Assembly: GCA_965237625.1 (NCBI GenBank)
Contig: CBDEGD010000026.1
Coordinates: 83,950 to 147,949 of the forward strand
Source: JABDIP01 sp965237625
GTDB taxonomy: Bacteria; Pseudomonadota; Alphaproteobacteria; DSM-16000; Inquilinaceae
Direction: 5' to 3'
Length of the DNA: 64,000 nucleotides
A program made the translations under genes and the position numbers. Below the pieces are notes generated by a model. It was not told the DNA's origin, did not search any database, and was given only the letters and a program-made list of their open reading frames with translations. Positions 53,098 through 62,053 of this stretch are shown here, piece by piece (the stretch's first letter is position 1; the number at the start of each line of letters is the position of its first letter).

Positions 53098-53889
53098 TTA
53101 CTCCAACCGCCCGAGAAGTTCGATCTGTTCCGGGTGAGTGGCCTCGATCATGGGTCCGTTGCGCCGGTGCGGCCAGCCGCGCACGCGGATGCGCCGGCCA
53201 GACCAGTCCAACGGCTCCAATCCGGCGGCACGGAAGGCGCGAACGTGATCGGGCGCTATGCTCACGGTGAAATCGTCGCGCCAATCTGTGCCGAAATTGA
53301 GGTAGATCCGACGTCGAACCTCCGCGGCGTCGAGCACGACGCCCTCGACGATCTGAAAGGTATCGAGCAGGCCCTCCGTCTCGTCGACAGCCCGGATCGC
53401 ATAGAAGGGATGTGACCAGATCCCGCGTGCGGCGGCACGTCCGCGCCGTTCCGCCGTCAGCATCTCCTCGACGGCGGTGCGGTTGTCTTCGAAGCTGTAG
53501 ACCCGGGCCATGCCGATCGCCAGCATGGCGGACTGGACCCACAGCCCGTCATCGCGCACCAGATGGGCCAGGGCCCGGCCATGGCGATCGGTCCGCCGGC
53601 CGCCATAGGCCAGCGACACCTGCCGCCCGAGCACCAAATCGGCAAGTTCGTCACGGGAGTCGTCGGCCAGCGGCCACTCCACGAATCCCCGTCGGCCGAG
53701 CGCCAGCTTCGGCGCCTGAAGGCCGACCAGCCGCACTTCGGTGCCATCGTCGAGAACCACCGTGTCGCCGTCGACGATTTCAACGACCTGGCCAGCGCCG
53801 TCGACCACCAGACCCGGCGGTGCGTCCGCCTGGGCCGGCGACATCGCCACCGCGGCCAGGATCACCGATAGCAGAACAAAGCGTTTCAT
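53098..53889 (-). CDS. Secreted thermonuclease-family protein (SNase-like)
   Basis: A 263-residue exported protein with a signal peptide cut near AQA/DAP. VVEIVDGDTVVLDDGTEVRL, GRRTDRHGRALAHLV and GMARVYSFEDNR follow the staphylococcal nuclease fold, with aspartates and an arginine at the expected active-site positions (DGDT, the R of RLVGLQAP, E near the helix). A C-terminal extension of about 90 residues is unassigned. It appears to be in an operon with the M48 gene. Confidence 0.85.
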   Translation of the reverse strand: MKRFVLLSVILAAVAMSPAQADAPPGLVVDGAGQVVEIVDGDTVVLDDGTEVRLVGLQAPKLALGRRGFVEWPLADDSRDELADLVLGRQVSLAYGGRRTDRHGRALAHLVRDDGLWVQSAMLAIGMARVYSFEDNRTAVEEMLTAERRGRAAARGIWSHPFYAIRAVDETEGLLDTFQIVEGVVLDAAEVRRRIYLNFGTDWRDDFTVSIAPDHVRAFRAAGLEPLDWSGRRIRVRGWPHRRNGPMIEATHPEQIELLGRLE

Positions 53890-54008
53890 GGTCCCCTTGT
53901 AGCCTATGGTCGCAGTGGCCGCAGGAGGTTTTGCGTGAACGGCGCGACCTGCTTAAAGTCGCATTGCGCCGCCCCATCGGGGGGCATCCGACTCCGGAGC
54001 ACTGCCTC

Positions 54009-54962
54009 ATGCCGCGCGATGCGATATTCCCGCCGGTCGAGCCCTTTTTGACTGGCGTGTTGAAGGTCGACACGGTTCACCAACTGTATTGGGAGCAATG
54101 CGGCAATCCCGAAGGCGTGCCCGTGGTCTTTCTGCATGGCGGTCCGGGTGCCGGCGCGTCACCGGTGCATCGGCGGTTCTTCGATCCCGACCACTACCGC
54201 GTCGTCATTTTCGATCAGCGCGGCGCCGGCCGATCGAAACCGCTGGGCGAAATCGCCAACAACACGACGGATTTGCTGGTCGAGGATATCGAAAGCCTGC
54301 GCCGCCATCTCGACATCGATCGCTGGCATGTGTTCGGCGGATCCTGGGGCAGCACCCTGGCGCTGGTCTATGGCGAGACCCATCCCGACCGATGCCTGAC
54401 GCTGACCCTGCGCGGGGTCTTCCTGATGCGGCGCAGCGAGATCGACTGGTTTCTGTACGGTATGCAGGCGATATTCCCGGAGGCCTGGGAGACCTTCAGC
54501 GGCTTTCTGCCGGAAGACGAACAGGGCGATCTGCTCGAAGGCTATTACCAGCGGCTGATCGACCCGGACCCGGTCGTTCATATGCCGGCAGCACGGGCGT
54601 GGAGCATGTATGAGGGCGCCTGCTCGACCCTGCTGCCCAACCCGGACACGGTCGCGGCGGCCGGCGAGGATGCCCATGCGCTGGGCCTGGCGCGGATCGA
54701 GGCGCATTATTTCCGCAACAATCTGTTCAGTCCGGAGAACCATCTGCTCGCCGAAATCGACCGGGTTCGCGACATCGAGGCGACCATCGTCCATGGCCGC
54801 TACGACATCGTTTGCCCGATCTCCAGCGCCAACGATCTGCGGCATTGTTGGCCGGAGGCGCGGTTCATCGTGGTTCCCGATGCCGGCCATTCGGCGATGG
54901 AGCCGGGCATCCGCTCCGCCCTGATCGACACCATGCGTCGGTATCGCCGCATCGAGGTCTAG
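54009..54962 (+). CDS. pip: Proline iminopeptidase
   Basis: Alpha/beta-hydrolase peptidase (family S33) that removes N-terminal proline. HGGPGAGAS (43-51) forms the oxyanion site, GGSWGSTLA (110-118) contains nucleophile S112, and the catalytic H lies in VPDAGHSAMEPG. The ATG at 54009 gives the standard 317 residues and start MPRDAIFPPVEPF; the frame is open upstream across the divergent nuclease gene. Its TAG stop is the first three bases of repeat copy C. Confidence 0.95.
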   Translation: MPRDAIFPPVEPFLTGVLKVDTVHQLYWEQCGNPEGVPVVFLHGGPGAGASPVHRRFFDPDHYRVVIFDQRGAGRSKPLGEIANNTTDLLVEDIESLRRHLDIDRWHVFGGSWGSTLALVYGETHPDRCLTLTLRGVFLMRRSEIDWFLYGMQAIFPEAWETFSGFLPEDEQGDLLEGYYQRLIDPDPVVHMPAARAWSMYEGACSTLLPNPDTVAAAGEDAHALGLARIEAHYFRNNLFSPENHLLAEIDRVRDIEATIVHGRYDIVCPISSANDLRHCWPEARFIVVPDAGHSAMEPGIRSALIDTMRRYRRIEV

Positions 54963-55088
54963 TGTCATGGTTTCGAAGTTCGGCACATTTCATGTGCCGG
55001 ATTTCGGAAGCTGAATGACACTAGAATCATACAGTTAGTGTCCCTTTGATACTGCAATTCGCTCATGCGAATTTCAGGATCGGGACAC
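54960..55088. repeat. TAGTGTC-ended double-hairpin repeat, copy C
   Basis: Almost identical to copy A: TAGTGTCAT/ATGACACTA (54960-54968, 55015-55023) and TAGTGTCCC with GGGACAC (55036-55044, 55082-55088). The right-hand TA is missing, and the element runs close to the GC-rich palindrome at 55115. Confidence 0.92.
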
Positions 55089-55114
55089 CGGGCATTTTTC
55101 GCTCACGCAGAATC

Positions 55115-55206
55115 GGCACCTGCCCGCTCCCCCGCCCGGCGACCCACATAGGATACTGGCGCAGGTGAGTATTGGGGGTGGCCGGGCGGGGGAGCGGGCA
55201 GGTGCC
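55115..55206. repeat. GC-rich palindrome with perfect 26-bp arms
   Basis: The arms at 55115-55140 and 55181-55206 are exact complements around a 40-base spacer. A half copy is at 49553-49577. The 512-base gap between pip and chvI is made of this element, repeat copy C and the chvI upstream region; no gene is present. Confidence 0.88.
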
Positions 55207-55387
55207 GTAAGATCGGAAAATGCGCCAGGGCGCCAGCGCCGCATCCCGCGGCGAATCACCGGAATCGACGTCCGGTGTGGATTCCCTGACCGCCGAGTGG
55301 TTCAAACCCGCCGAAAACGTCGGGATTCCGGCAACCCTGGTTACAAGACAGCCGCAAATGCGCCATATTGGGCGACGACCTTCGCAC

Positions 55388-55404
55388 ACGACAAAGATTG
55401 TCGT
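55388..55404. promoter_or_regulatory. Inverted repeat upstream of chvI
   Basis: ACGACAA (55388-55394) and TTGTCGT (55398-55404) are exact complements around AGA, about 70 bases before the chvI GTG. It could be an operator for the two-component operon, including autoregulation. Confidence 0.35.
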
Positions 55405-55474
55405 TGGGGCATATCCGGTCATCCTTTCGCGATGACGGATGTTGGGTCCCGACCCGAAGGGAAGGAGCGTTGCC

Positions 55475-56182
55475 GTGGGGCCAACCATCGCGCTGGTCGA
55501 TGACGACCGCAATATTTTGACCTCGGTGTCGATCGCCTTGGAAGCCGAGGGCTTTGAAGTGCGCACCTATGCCGATGGCGACGAGGCCCTGCGCGGGCTG
55601 ACATCGCGGCCGGTCGACGTGGCCGTGCTCGACATCAAGATGCCGCGCATGGACGGCATGGAATTGCTGACCCGGATCCGAAAATTCTCGCAGATTCCGG
55701 TGATCTTCCTGACCTCCAAGGATGACGAGGTCGACGAACTTCTCGGCCTGCGCATGGGCGCGGACGACTATATCAAGAAGCCGTTCTCCCAACGCCTGCT
55801 GATCGAACGCATCCGCGCGCTAGTGCGGCGCAGCGAGCTGGCGATCTCCGATGTCGATGCCGACCCCGCCGCGGTGGTGGTGCGGGGCGATCTGGTGCTG
55901 GATTCCAACCGCCATGCCTGCACCTGGAATGGCAAGCCGATCGAGCTGACGGTGACGGAATTCCTGCTGGTGAAGGCCCTGGCCATGCGTCCCGGCCATG
56001 TGAAGAGCCGCGACATTCTGATGGACGCCGCCTATGGCGAGCACATTTATGTGGACGATCGCACCATCGACAGCCACATCAAGCGTATCCGTAAGAAATT
56101 CAAGGTCATCGACCCGGAATTCGGGCAGATTGAGACCCTGTATGGTGTCGGCTACCGGTACAAGGAGACCGCCGAAGCCTGA
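55475..56182 (+). CDS. chvI: OmpR-family response regulator ChvI
   Basis: DNA-binding response regulator of the ChvG/ChvI envelope-stress and acid-response system. The receiver domain has LVDDDRN (acidic pocket), D53 in AVLDIKMPRMDG and K101 in GADDYIKKPF. The winged helix C-terminal domain includes ELTVTEFLLVKALAMRPGH and DRTIDSHIKRIRKKF. GTG start at 55475 with GAAGGAG seven bases upstream. At 235 residues it is full length. Its TGA overlaps the chvG ATG by one base. Confidence 0.94.
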   Translation: MGPTIALVDDDRNILTSVSIALEAEGFEVRTYADGDEALRGLTSRPVDVAVLDIKMPRMDGMELLTRIRKFSQIPVIFLTSKDDEVDELLGLRMGADDYIKKPFSQRLLIERIRALVRRSELAISDVDADPAAVVVRGDLVLDSNRHACTWNGKPIELTVTEFLLVKALAMRPGHVKSRDILMDAAYGEHIYVDDRTIDSHIKRIRKKFKVIDPEFGQIETLYGVGYRYKETAEA

Positions 56183-57939
56183 TGAGGCTTGATACCCGCT
56201 CGGAATTGAGGGCGCCGACCGATCTGGCGTCCCCCGCGGCGCCGGCTGACGAGAACCGGAAGCCGCACGCGCCGACGGGATCGGTATGGTCGACCGACGA
56301 GCAGGCCGACACCGGCACCATGCCCGAGGCCGAGCTGTCGCCGCCCAAGCGCCGGCGCGGATTTTTCGCAAGACTGACCTTCTCCAAGCTCACCGCCCGG
56401 GTGCTGGCGATCAATCTGCTGGCGCTGATGATCCTGGTCGGCGGGCTGCTGTATCTCGGCCGCTACGAAGAACGGCTGATCCAATCGGAAATGGAAAGCC
56501 TGCGCATCGAGGCGCTGATCTTCGCCGGCGCGCTGGCCGAGGGCGCCATCGTCGGCGACCCGGATATCGGCCTCGACCTGGATCCGGAGCGCGGCCGGGC
56601 GATGGTGCGCCGGCTGTACGAGACCACCGACACCCGCACCCGGCTGTTCACCACCGATGGCGACCTGCTGGCCGACAGCCGGCTGCTGATCGGCGGCGGC
56701 ATCATCGAGATAGAGTTGCTGCGCCCGGCCGATGACAGTGTCTGGCTGCGCGACGTCTTCGACGCGATCTACGGCTGGATCACCCATCTGGTGCCCGAGC
56801 GCAAGGGCTGGCCGCCCTATACGGAGCAGTCGCAGCAGCGCGCCACCGACTACGCCCCGGTGATCCGCGCGCTGTCCGGCAATATCGGCCAGCAGGTCTG
56901 GGCCGACGCGGAGGGCCGCAAGATCCTGGGCGTCGCGGTCCCGGTGCAGAGGCTGCGCGCGGTGAAGGGCGCGATCCTGGTCACCCGCGATACAGAGCGC
57001 ATGGAAAAGTCCGTCCAGTCGGTGCGCGAGGACATTCTCAAGGTCTGGGGCGTGGCCCTGCTGGTCACCGTGGCGCTGTCGCTCTATCTGGCGGGCACCA
57101 TCACGAGGCCGATCCGCCGGCTGGCGGCGGCCGCCGAGCAGGTCCGCCGCGGCCATGGCCGGCACCAGCTGATCCCGGATTTCTCCCGCCGCCATGATGA
57201 GATCGGCGAGCTGTCCGGCGCGCTGCGCGACATGACATCGGCGCTGTGGACCCGGATGGACGCCATCGAGCGCTTTGCCGCCGACGTGGCCCACGAGATC
57301 AAGAACCCGCTGACTTCCCTGCGCAGCGCGGTGGAGACCGTGGCCCGCATCCAGGATCCGGACCAGCAGCGCCGGCTGATGGCCATCATCCTGGAGGATG
57401 TGCAGCGGCTCGACCGGCTGATCACCGATATATCCGACGCCTCGCGGATCGACGCCGAGCTGTCCCGGGCGGAGTCCGAAGAGGTCGATATGGCCGCCAT
57501 GCTGCGCATGCTGGTCGACCTGTACGAAACGACGCTGGAGGAAGGCGGCCCGGTGCTGCGCCTCACCCTGCCGCCGTTCAACACCCTGCATGTGAACGGG
57601 CTCGAGGACCGGCTGGTGCAGGTGTTCCGCAATCTGATCGGCAACGCGATCTCATTCTCCCCGCCCGGCGGCGTGATCGCCATCAAGACAAGGCGCGAGG
57701 GCGGCTACGTGATCGTGGAAATCGAAGACGAAGGCCCCGGCATCCCGGCCAACAAGCTGGCGGCGATCTTCGACCGCTTCTACACCGAACGCCCGGCGGG
57801 CGAGAAATTCGGCACCCATTCCGGCCTCGGCCTCAGCATCTCCAAACAGATCATCGACGCCCACCACGGCAAACTCTCCGCCGCCAACCGGGACGACCGG
57901 GACGGGGCAAGATTCACGGTGAAGATACCGGCGCGGTAG
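56182..57939 (+). CDS. chvG: Sensor histidine kinase ChvG
   Basis: Membrane kinase partner of ChvI. Two membrane helices (near 77-92 and 287-304) bracket a periplasmic sensor domain with LADSRLLIGGGIIEIELL, typical of ChvG/ExoS. HAMP follows, then the H-box DVAHEIKNPLTSLRS with H371, the N-box VFRNLIGNAISFSPPGG, and G boxes EDEGPGIP and GTHSGLGLSISK. The long N-terminal cytoplasmic stretch (about 70 residues, proline-rich) is usual. It starts within the chvI stop. The periplasmic inhibitor ExoR is not in the window. Confidence 0.94.
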   Translation: MRLDTRSELRAPTDLASPAAPADENRKPHAPTGSVWSTDEQADTGTMPEAELSPPKRRRGFFARLTFSKLTARVLAINLLALMILVGGLLYLGRYEERLIQSEMESLRIEALIFAGALAEGAIVGDPDIGLDLDPERGRAMVRRLYETTDTRTRLFTTDGDLLADSRLLIGGGIIEIELLRPADDSVWLRDVFDAIYGWITHLVPERKGWPPYTEQSQQRATDYAPVIRALSGNIGQQVWADAEGRKILGVAVPVQRLRAVKGAILVTRDTERMEKSVQSVREDILKVWGVALLVTVALSLYLAGTITRPIRRLAAAAEQVRRGHGRHQLIPDFSRRHDEIGELSGALRDMTSALWTRMDAIERFAADVAHEIKNPLTSLRSAVETVARIQDPDQQRRLMAIILEDVQRLDRLITDISDASRIDAELSRAESEEVDMAAMLRMLVDLYETTLEEGGPVLRLTLPPFNTLHVNGLEDRLVQVFRNLIGNAISFSPPGGVIAIKTRREGGYVIVEIEDEGPGIPANKLAAIFDRFYTERPAGEKFGTHSGLGLSISKQIIDAHHGKLSAANRDDRDGARFTVKIPAR

Positions 57940-58114
57940 GGGGTGGGTGAGTTCAGCGCGGCCATGTCCCGTCGTTGATCATGGCGTCGCGAAAGGTCTA
58001 CTCGCGGATCAGAAAGCTGTCGTTCGCTGACCTCGGCCCCACTGCGGCAATTTGACCCGAAGCCGACAATAACCGACCACCGGGCCGGTATGTTGCCGCT
58101 GAATGCTCCGATCT

Positions 58115-58252
58115 TCAAAAAACGCCGAAAGCCTTGGCTACCGAAGCCGCTACGACCAGTACCAGCAATCCGCCGACTGCGAATCTCCCGACGGCAGAAG
58201 CACGGAATATCCCGAGGCTGAGTTCGATTCGATCTGGGGTATTGTCTGTCAT
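58115..58252 (-). CDS. Small single-span membrane protein (45 aa)
   Basis: A 45-residue protein with a polar N-terminus (MTDNTPDRIELSLGIF) and one hydrophobic span (GRFAVGGLLVLVVAASVAKAF). The ATG lies one base after the XRE stop and is preceded by GGAAAG six bases upstream, so it is translationally coupled to that gene. Function unknown; membrane toxins of type I/II systems and small regulators look like this. Confidence 0.68.
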   Translation of the reverse strand: MTDNTPDRIELSLGIFRASAVGRFAVGGLLVLVVAASVAKAFGVF

Positions 58253-58253
58253 G

Positions 58254-58502
58254 CTAACTTTCCATCTTGCTGAAATAGTCGTGTTTCTGTTTTGCTGTGA
58301 TTCTTCTACCACCAATCCGCCGGCTGCTTGGGACATGCTCCAAAGCAGTCAGTGCAAGCTCAACGACCCGTGGAATATTTTTCCCGGCGTTCTCCCAGTT
58401 GCTGATGGTTTGCCTCGACTTCACAGCAAGTTCACCCATCAGGGTTTCCTGGGTGTATCCATTTCGCATTCGCCATTGCACCAAGTCTGATCCACGCACC
58501 AC
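58254..58502 (-). CDS. XRE-family helix-turn-helix regulator
   Basis: An 82-residue Cro/CI-type protein: LVQWRMRNGYTQETLMGELA and VKSRQTISNWENAGKNIPR form helices 2-4 of the HTH, followed by a short basic tail ending near KQKHDYFSKMES. The start is a GTG (58502 or 58499) behind GGAG. It is first in an operon with the small membrane protein. The palindrome at 58525-58534 just upstream is a likely operator. Confidence 0.85.
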   Translation of the reverse strand: MVRGSDLVQWRMRNGYTQETLMGELAVKSRQTISNWENAGKNIPRVVELALTALEHVPSSRRIGGRRITAKQKHDYFSKMES

Positions 58503-58524
58503 CAGCTCCGTTTCGTAAGATTTC

Positions 58525-58534
58525 TAGACGTCTA
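58525..58534 (-). promoter_or_regulatory. Palindrome upstream of the XRE gene
   Basis: TAGACGTCTA is a perfect 10-bp palindrome 23 bases before the XRE start, a position typical of autoregulatory operators of small XRE proteins. Confidence 0.45.
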
Positions 58535-58741
58535 AAAGATGGACATACCCCAGCAAAATAGGGGCCAAAGGTTAAAGATCGGTTAACGCGTAGAATTGAG
58601 GCAATCTTCGCTCCGTCTGTCGGGATAATCGCGGGACAAAAGGGATTTAGTAAACTGTCATCGTAGCAGCGGGGCTCTCATTATTGTTGAGGGGCCGAAG
58701 GAGAGCAGGTCATTAACGATCGCGTCTAAAGGAGAATAAGT

Positions 58742-59416
58742 ATGTCATTAAATCGAATACGAAGCGAGATAGACGAACACACGAGTAAACTTATAGTTGG
58801 ATTGATCGCTATATTTCTTGCCAGCTTAACGAGCTTCTTTTCAGAAACAGTACTCCAATCAATAAGCGCCTCTTATCATGAGGGCGGCTGGTCGCGAGAT
58901 ATATTTGTGGGATTTCTGTTTGCGATATCCGCATTTCTACTCGCGTACAACGGAAGATCAACACGCCAGATGGTGTTGAGCAAGATGGCAGCATTTGCCG
59001 CTATGGGCGTTGCGATGTTCCCATGCGACTGCGGAAGCCATGTGGAAGTCATTCCCTATGTACACGGCATCTCTGCCGCCGTTATGTTCCTGATATTGGC
59101 GGTCTTCTGCTATATATTCTTTCGACGAGCCATGGGCAAAGGGCACTCTGAAGCTGTGCGTCGAGCATACATTTACGCTATCTGCGGTATCGTCATAGTC
59201 GCGTCAATTGTAATCATCGCAATTGATAACTTATTAGGCGGCATTATCAGTTCAAGAATAAGCCGCCTTACATTTTACGGCGAAAGAGCTGGGCTGATTG
59301 CTTTCGGTATTGCATGGCTTTCTGCAAGTCGCGTTCTTCCCGTGTTAACTAGGAAAGAAGAAAGGTTTTCACTTTTGAGCGGCGGCACAGAGGAGCGCAA
59401 CAGTGATGCAAAATAG
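58742..59416 (+). CDS. Six-helix membrane protein encoded by an integron-type gene cassette
   Basis: A 224-residue polytopic protein (DUF998-like by eye). Six hydrophobic segments are visible, around 17-37, 52-70, 80-95, 105-127, 143-163 and 180-200, with a cysteine-containing loop FPCDCGSHVEVIPYVHG between helices 3 and 4. AAAGGAG lies seven bases before the ATG. Base composition is far AT-richer than the flanking chvG and mscS-like genes. An attC-like site follows 28 bases after the stop, so gene plus attC form a mobile cassette. Function unknown. Confidence 0.82.
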   Translation: MSLNRIRSEIDEHTSKLIVGLIAIFLASLTSFFSETVLQSISASYHEGGWSRDIFVGFLFAISAFLLAYNGRSTRQMVLSKMAAFAAMGVAMFPCDCGSHVEVIPYVHGISAAVMFLILAVFCYIFFRRAMGKGHSEAVRRAYIYAICGIVIVASIVIIAIDNLLGGIISSRISRLTFYGERAGLIAFGIAWLSASRVLPVLTRKEERFSLLSGGTEERNSDAK

Positions 59417-59444
59417 TATCGATCAATGAGTGGCAAAAGATGTG

Positions 59445-59502
59445 GCCTAACCCTTCGTTGCAGCGGACCAAATTCGGTAGACGCTGAACTCAAACGTTAG
59501 AC
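59445..59502 (+). mobile_element. Integron attC site (59-base-element type)
   Basis: The R'' box GCCTAAC (59445-59451) fits RYYYAAC and the R' box GTTAGAC (59496-59502) fits GTTRRRY. Between them CAGCG (59461-59465) pairs with CGCTG (59482-59486), and CTGAACTCAAACGTTAGAC copies the L'-spacer-R' layout of known cassettes such as those of aadA genes. The 58-bp site follows the preceding gene directly. No integrase or second attC was found in the window. Confidence 0.82.
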
Positions 59503-59590
59503 GGGGCGGAATTACGAGGACACAATACAGATCAAGTTGCCGAATGCCGGTTCGGCGGACCGCCGGTTCCAATCTCCTGCCTCTGGTCCG

Positions 59591-62053
59591 TCACTTCTTC
59601 TCATCCGCGCCATCCGTAGACCGGCGTCGGGGCTTCGCGGCCGGCGGTTCTGGGCGGTTGGCGAGCACCGCTTCCAGGCGGTCGATGTCCTTCAGGTGAA
59701 GGTCGCGCTGCGGGAAGGGGATCTCGATGCCGGCCTCGTTGAACCGGCGATAGATCTCGGTCAGCAGGTCGCTGCGCACGAAGATGCGCCGGACAATGTG
59801 GTCGATGAACCCGCGGGCCTGGAAATCGAGCGAGGACTCGCCAAAGCCCAGGAAAACGACACTCGGTTCCGGTATCCGCAGGACCTGCGGATGGGCGTCG
59901 AGACACTCCCGCAGGATCGTCATGACCTGGTCCGCGTCGCTGCCATAGGCGACGCCGACATTCACGTCGACGCGGCCATACTGGTTTTTGTGGGTCAGGT
60001 TGATGAGCGCGGCCGACAGCACCTCGCTGTTGGGGATGATTATCGACGCCCGTTCGAAGGTCTCGATCTCGGTGGCGCGCACGTTGATGCGCCGGACGAA
60101 ACCCTCATGCCCGCCGACCACGATCCAGTCCCCCGACTTGATCGGCCGCTCGACCAGAATGATCATGCCCGAGACGAAGTTGTTGACGACGCTCTGCAGG
60201 CCGAAGCCGATGCCCACCGAGAGGGCGCCGGCGATGATCGCCAGATTGGACAGGTCGAGGCCGAGCAGGGCGATGGCGATGAGCGCCGCCAGGGCGATGC
60301 CGATATAGCCGATGCCCGTCTTGATCGAGTTTCGCACACCGATATCGAGCCTGGTGTGCGGCAGCACCTGTTCTTCCAGCCCGCGCTGGACCATGCGGGT
60401 CAGCACGATCGCGGCCAGGAAGGCGAAGAAAGCGACCAGGATGTCGGCGATCGAGATGGTGACGTTGCCGATCTTGAACCCGCTGAGGAATTGGCCGGTC
60501 AAACGCCAGACATCGCCCTGCGGAAAACCCCAGGTGGGGGTGATGATCACGATGGCGACGTAGAACAGGACCACGTCGAGCGCGACGCGGAACCAGAACT
60601 TGAACAGCATCCGCAGCCGATGCGGGATGTGGAGCTTGGCCATGAGGAAGCGGGAGCGGAAGGCAGCGCCGATCATCTCGCGCAGCACGCCGCGCACCAG
60701 CACCAGCAGGCCCACCACGACCGACGAGATGACAAGGTTCGAGGTCAGATAGGCGCTGAGATACGAGAAGCCGAGGAAGGCCGCCACGATCGCGACCGCG
60801 GCCGCAACCGAAATAGTTCGGCGTAGGTATCTCCAGAGCCGGGGAGTATCGTTGGACGGTTCCTCTTCGGCCGCCTCGGGCGCACGGGGGGCAGTCTCCT
60901 CGTCCTCGGACCACATCCGGCTGGGTGTCAGGGTCAGCAGGAGGCCGGCCTCGAGACCGCTGACCACGAAAATGTAGAGCGCCACCAACTCGTTGGAGGT
61001 CTCCCGGTGCTCTCCGAACAAACGCAGTAGAAGGTCGACCGCGGCAATGGCCGCAAGCGCGCTGATCCTGGTGCTGATCTTCCTGGCATTCTTGGGTTTG
61101 ACCGGGATCAGCCGCCAATTCGGACTATCCGGGGCCAGAACCGACCGCGGCAGGGCCCAGGCCAGGATGGTCAGGATCATGGCAATGCAGAACCCAATGA
61201 CGAGTTCCCGGAACGGGCCGCTGATGAGGACACCCTCGCTGGCGGCGCGATAGAGAAAACCGGCGAAGATCAAGGCCGGAACGATGCCCGTGGCCGCCGC
61301 TTGCGCAATGGCGGCGGTCAGCCGTCGCAGGTAGGTGGGGTCCTCGACGGTCGGGTCGCGGACGAACCAACGGCGCAGAGCGATCCGGATCAGCAGGCCG
61401 ATGACAAAGGCCAGCGGGAGAACGATGGCCACTCTGACACTGACCGTGCTGCGATCCGCCGGCCCCAGGCTGTGCCACCATACGAACGGGGAATCGACGA
61501 TCTCTCCGACGATTTCGAAGAATTCAGGGACCGCAACCGCAACGGTGCCGGGCGCCAGCGGGAAAGGAAATGCAGTCGACAGCCGGTCGATCAGTTGCTT
61601 CCGGGCAAGCGCGGTGATTCGGCGATCCAGCTCGTTGGCCCGCTCGATGATCAGCTCCGCCTGCTTGACGTGTGCGTCGATGGCGGCGATGACCGCTTCC
61701 AGCCGCTCGCGCTGCGCGGCGATGTCGGGCGGCTCCGCGGTTGCGCCGACCTCGGGTCGCGGCCCGATCGTCACAAGCTGCGAATGAAGCGGAATGAGCC
61801 GGGCTTCGGCCTCTCTCTCGGCTTGTTCGGCTTCGGTCCGAACCTCGGCCAATTGCACCTTCAACTCGTTGACCCAGAGGCGCTCCAGAATTGAGGCCTC
61901 GGCTTCCCGCTCGACCCGATCCAGGGTCAGGGTCCATTCCGTCAACTGAATGCCGAACGGCACAGTCGCTTCCTGCGCCGCTACCGGGGCCAGAAGCGCC
62001 AGCCCGCCAATGGTCACAGCGGCGAAGAGTCTCGCAAAGAGGCGTAATGTCAC
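59591..62053 (-). CDS. Large MscS-family mechanosensitive channel (DUF3772/MscK-like)
   Basis: An 820-residue inner-membrane protein. GTG start at 62053 with GGGAGG upstream gives a signal peptide cut near VAA/QEA. A periplasmic coiled-coil region (about 40-170) precedes roughly ten helices, and the C-terminal third is MscS: pore helix ALSVGIGFGLQSVVNNF, beta domain VERPIKSGDWIVVGGHEGFV and TLTHKNQYGRVDVNVGVAYG-like segment. The arrangement is typical of MscK/YbiO-type channels that respond to osmotic downshift. The proline-rich basic tail is cytosolic. Confidence 0.92.
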   Translation of the reverse strand: MTLRLFARLFAAVTIGGLALLAPVAAQEATVPFGIQLTEWTLTLDRVEREAEASILERLWVNELKVQLAEVRTEAEQAEREAEARLIPLHSQLVTIGPRPEVGATAEPPDIAAQRERLEAVIAAIDAHVKQAELIIERANELDRRITALARKQLIDRLSTAFPFPLAPGTVAVAVPEFFEIVGEIVDSPFVWWHSLGPADRSTVSVRVAIVLPLAFVIGLLIRIALRRWFVRDPTVEDPTYLRRLTAAIAQAAATGIVPALIFAGFLYRAASEGVLISGPFRELVIGFCIAMILTILAWALPRSVLAPDSPNWRLIPVKPKNARKISTRISALAAIAAVDLLLRLFGEHRETSNELVALYIFVVSGLEAGLLLTLTPSRMWSEDEETAPRAPEAAEEEPSNDTPRLWRYLRRTISVAAAVAIVAAFLGFSYLSAYLTSNLVISSVVVGLLVLVRGVLREMIGAAFRSRFLMAKLHIPHRLRMLFKFWFRVALDVVLFYVAIVIITPTWGFPQGDVWRLTGQFLSGFKIGNVTISIADILVAFFAFLAAIVLTRMVQRGLEEQVLPHTRLDIGVRNSIKTGIGYIGIALAALIAIALLGLDLSNLAIIAGALSVGIGFGLQSVVNNFVSGMIILVERPIKSGDWIVVGGHEGFVRRINVRATEIETFERASIIIPNSEVLSAALINLTHKNQYGRVDVNVGVAYGSDADQVMTILRECLDAHPQVLRIPEPSVVFLGFGESSLDFQARGFIDHIVRRIFVRSDLLTEIYRRFNEAGIEIPFPQRDLHLKDIDRLEAVLANRPEPPAAKPRRRSTDGADEKK

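Noticed and set aside
53412..54008. N-terminal extension of the proline iminopeptidase frame
   Set aside because: The extra 199 codons overlap the divergent nuclease gene and have no family similarity; the ATG at 54009 gives a normal protein.
56152..57591. A minus-strand open frame of 479 codons
   Set aside because: Antisense to chvG; repetitive Gln/His/Gly composition and no motif.
59537..60826. A plus-strand open frame of 429 codons
   Set aside because: Antisense to the MscS-like gene; compositionally a shadow.
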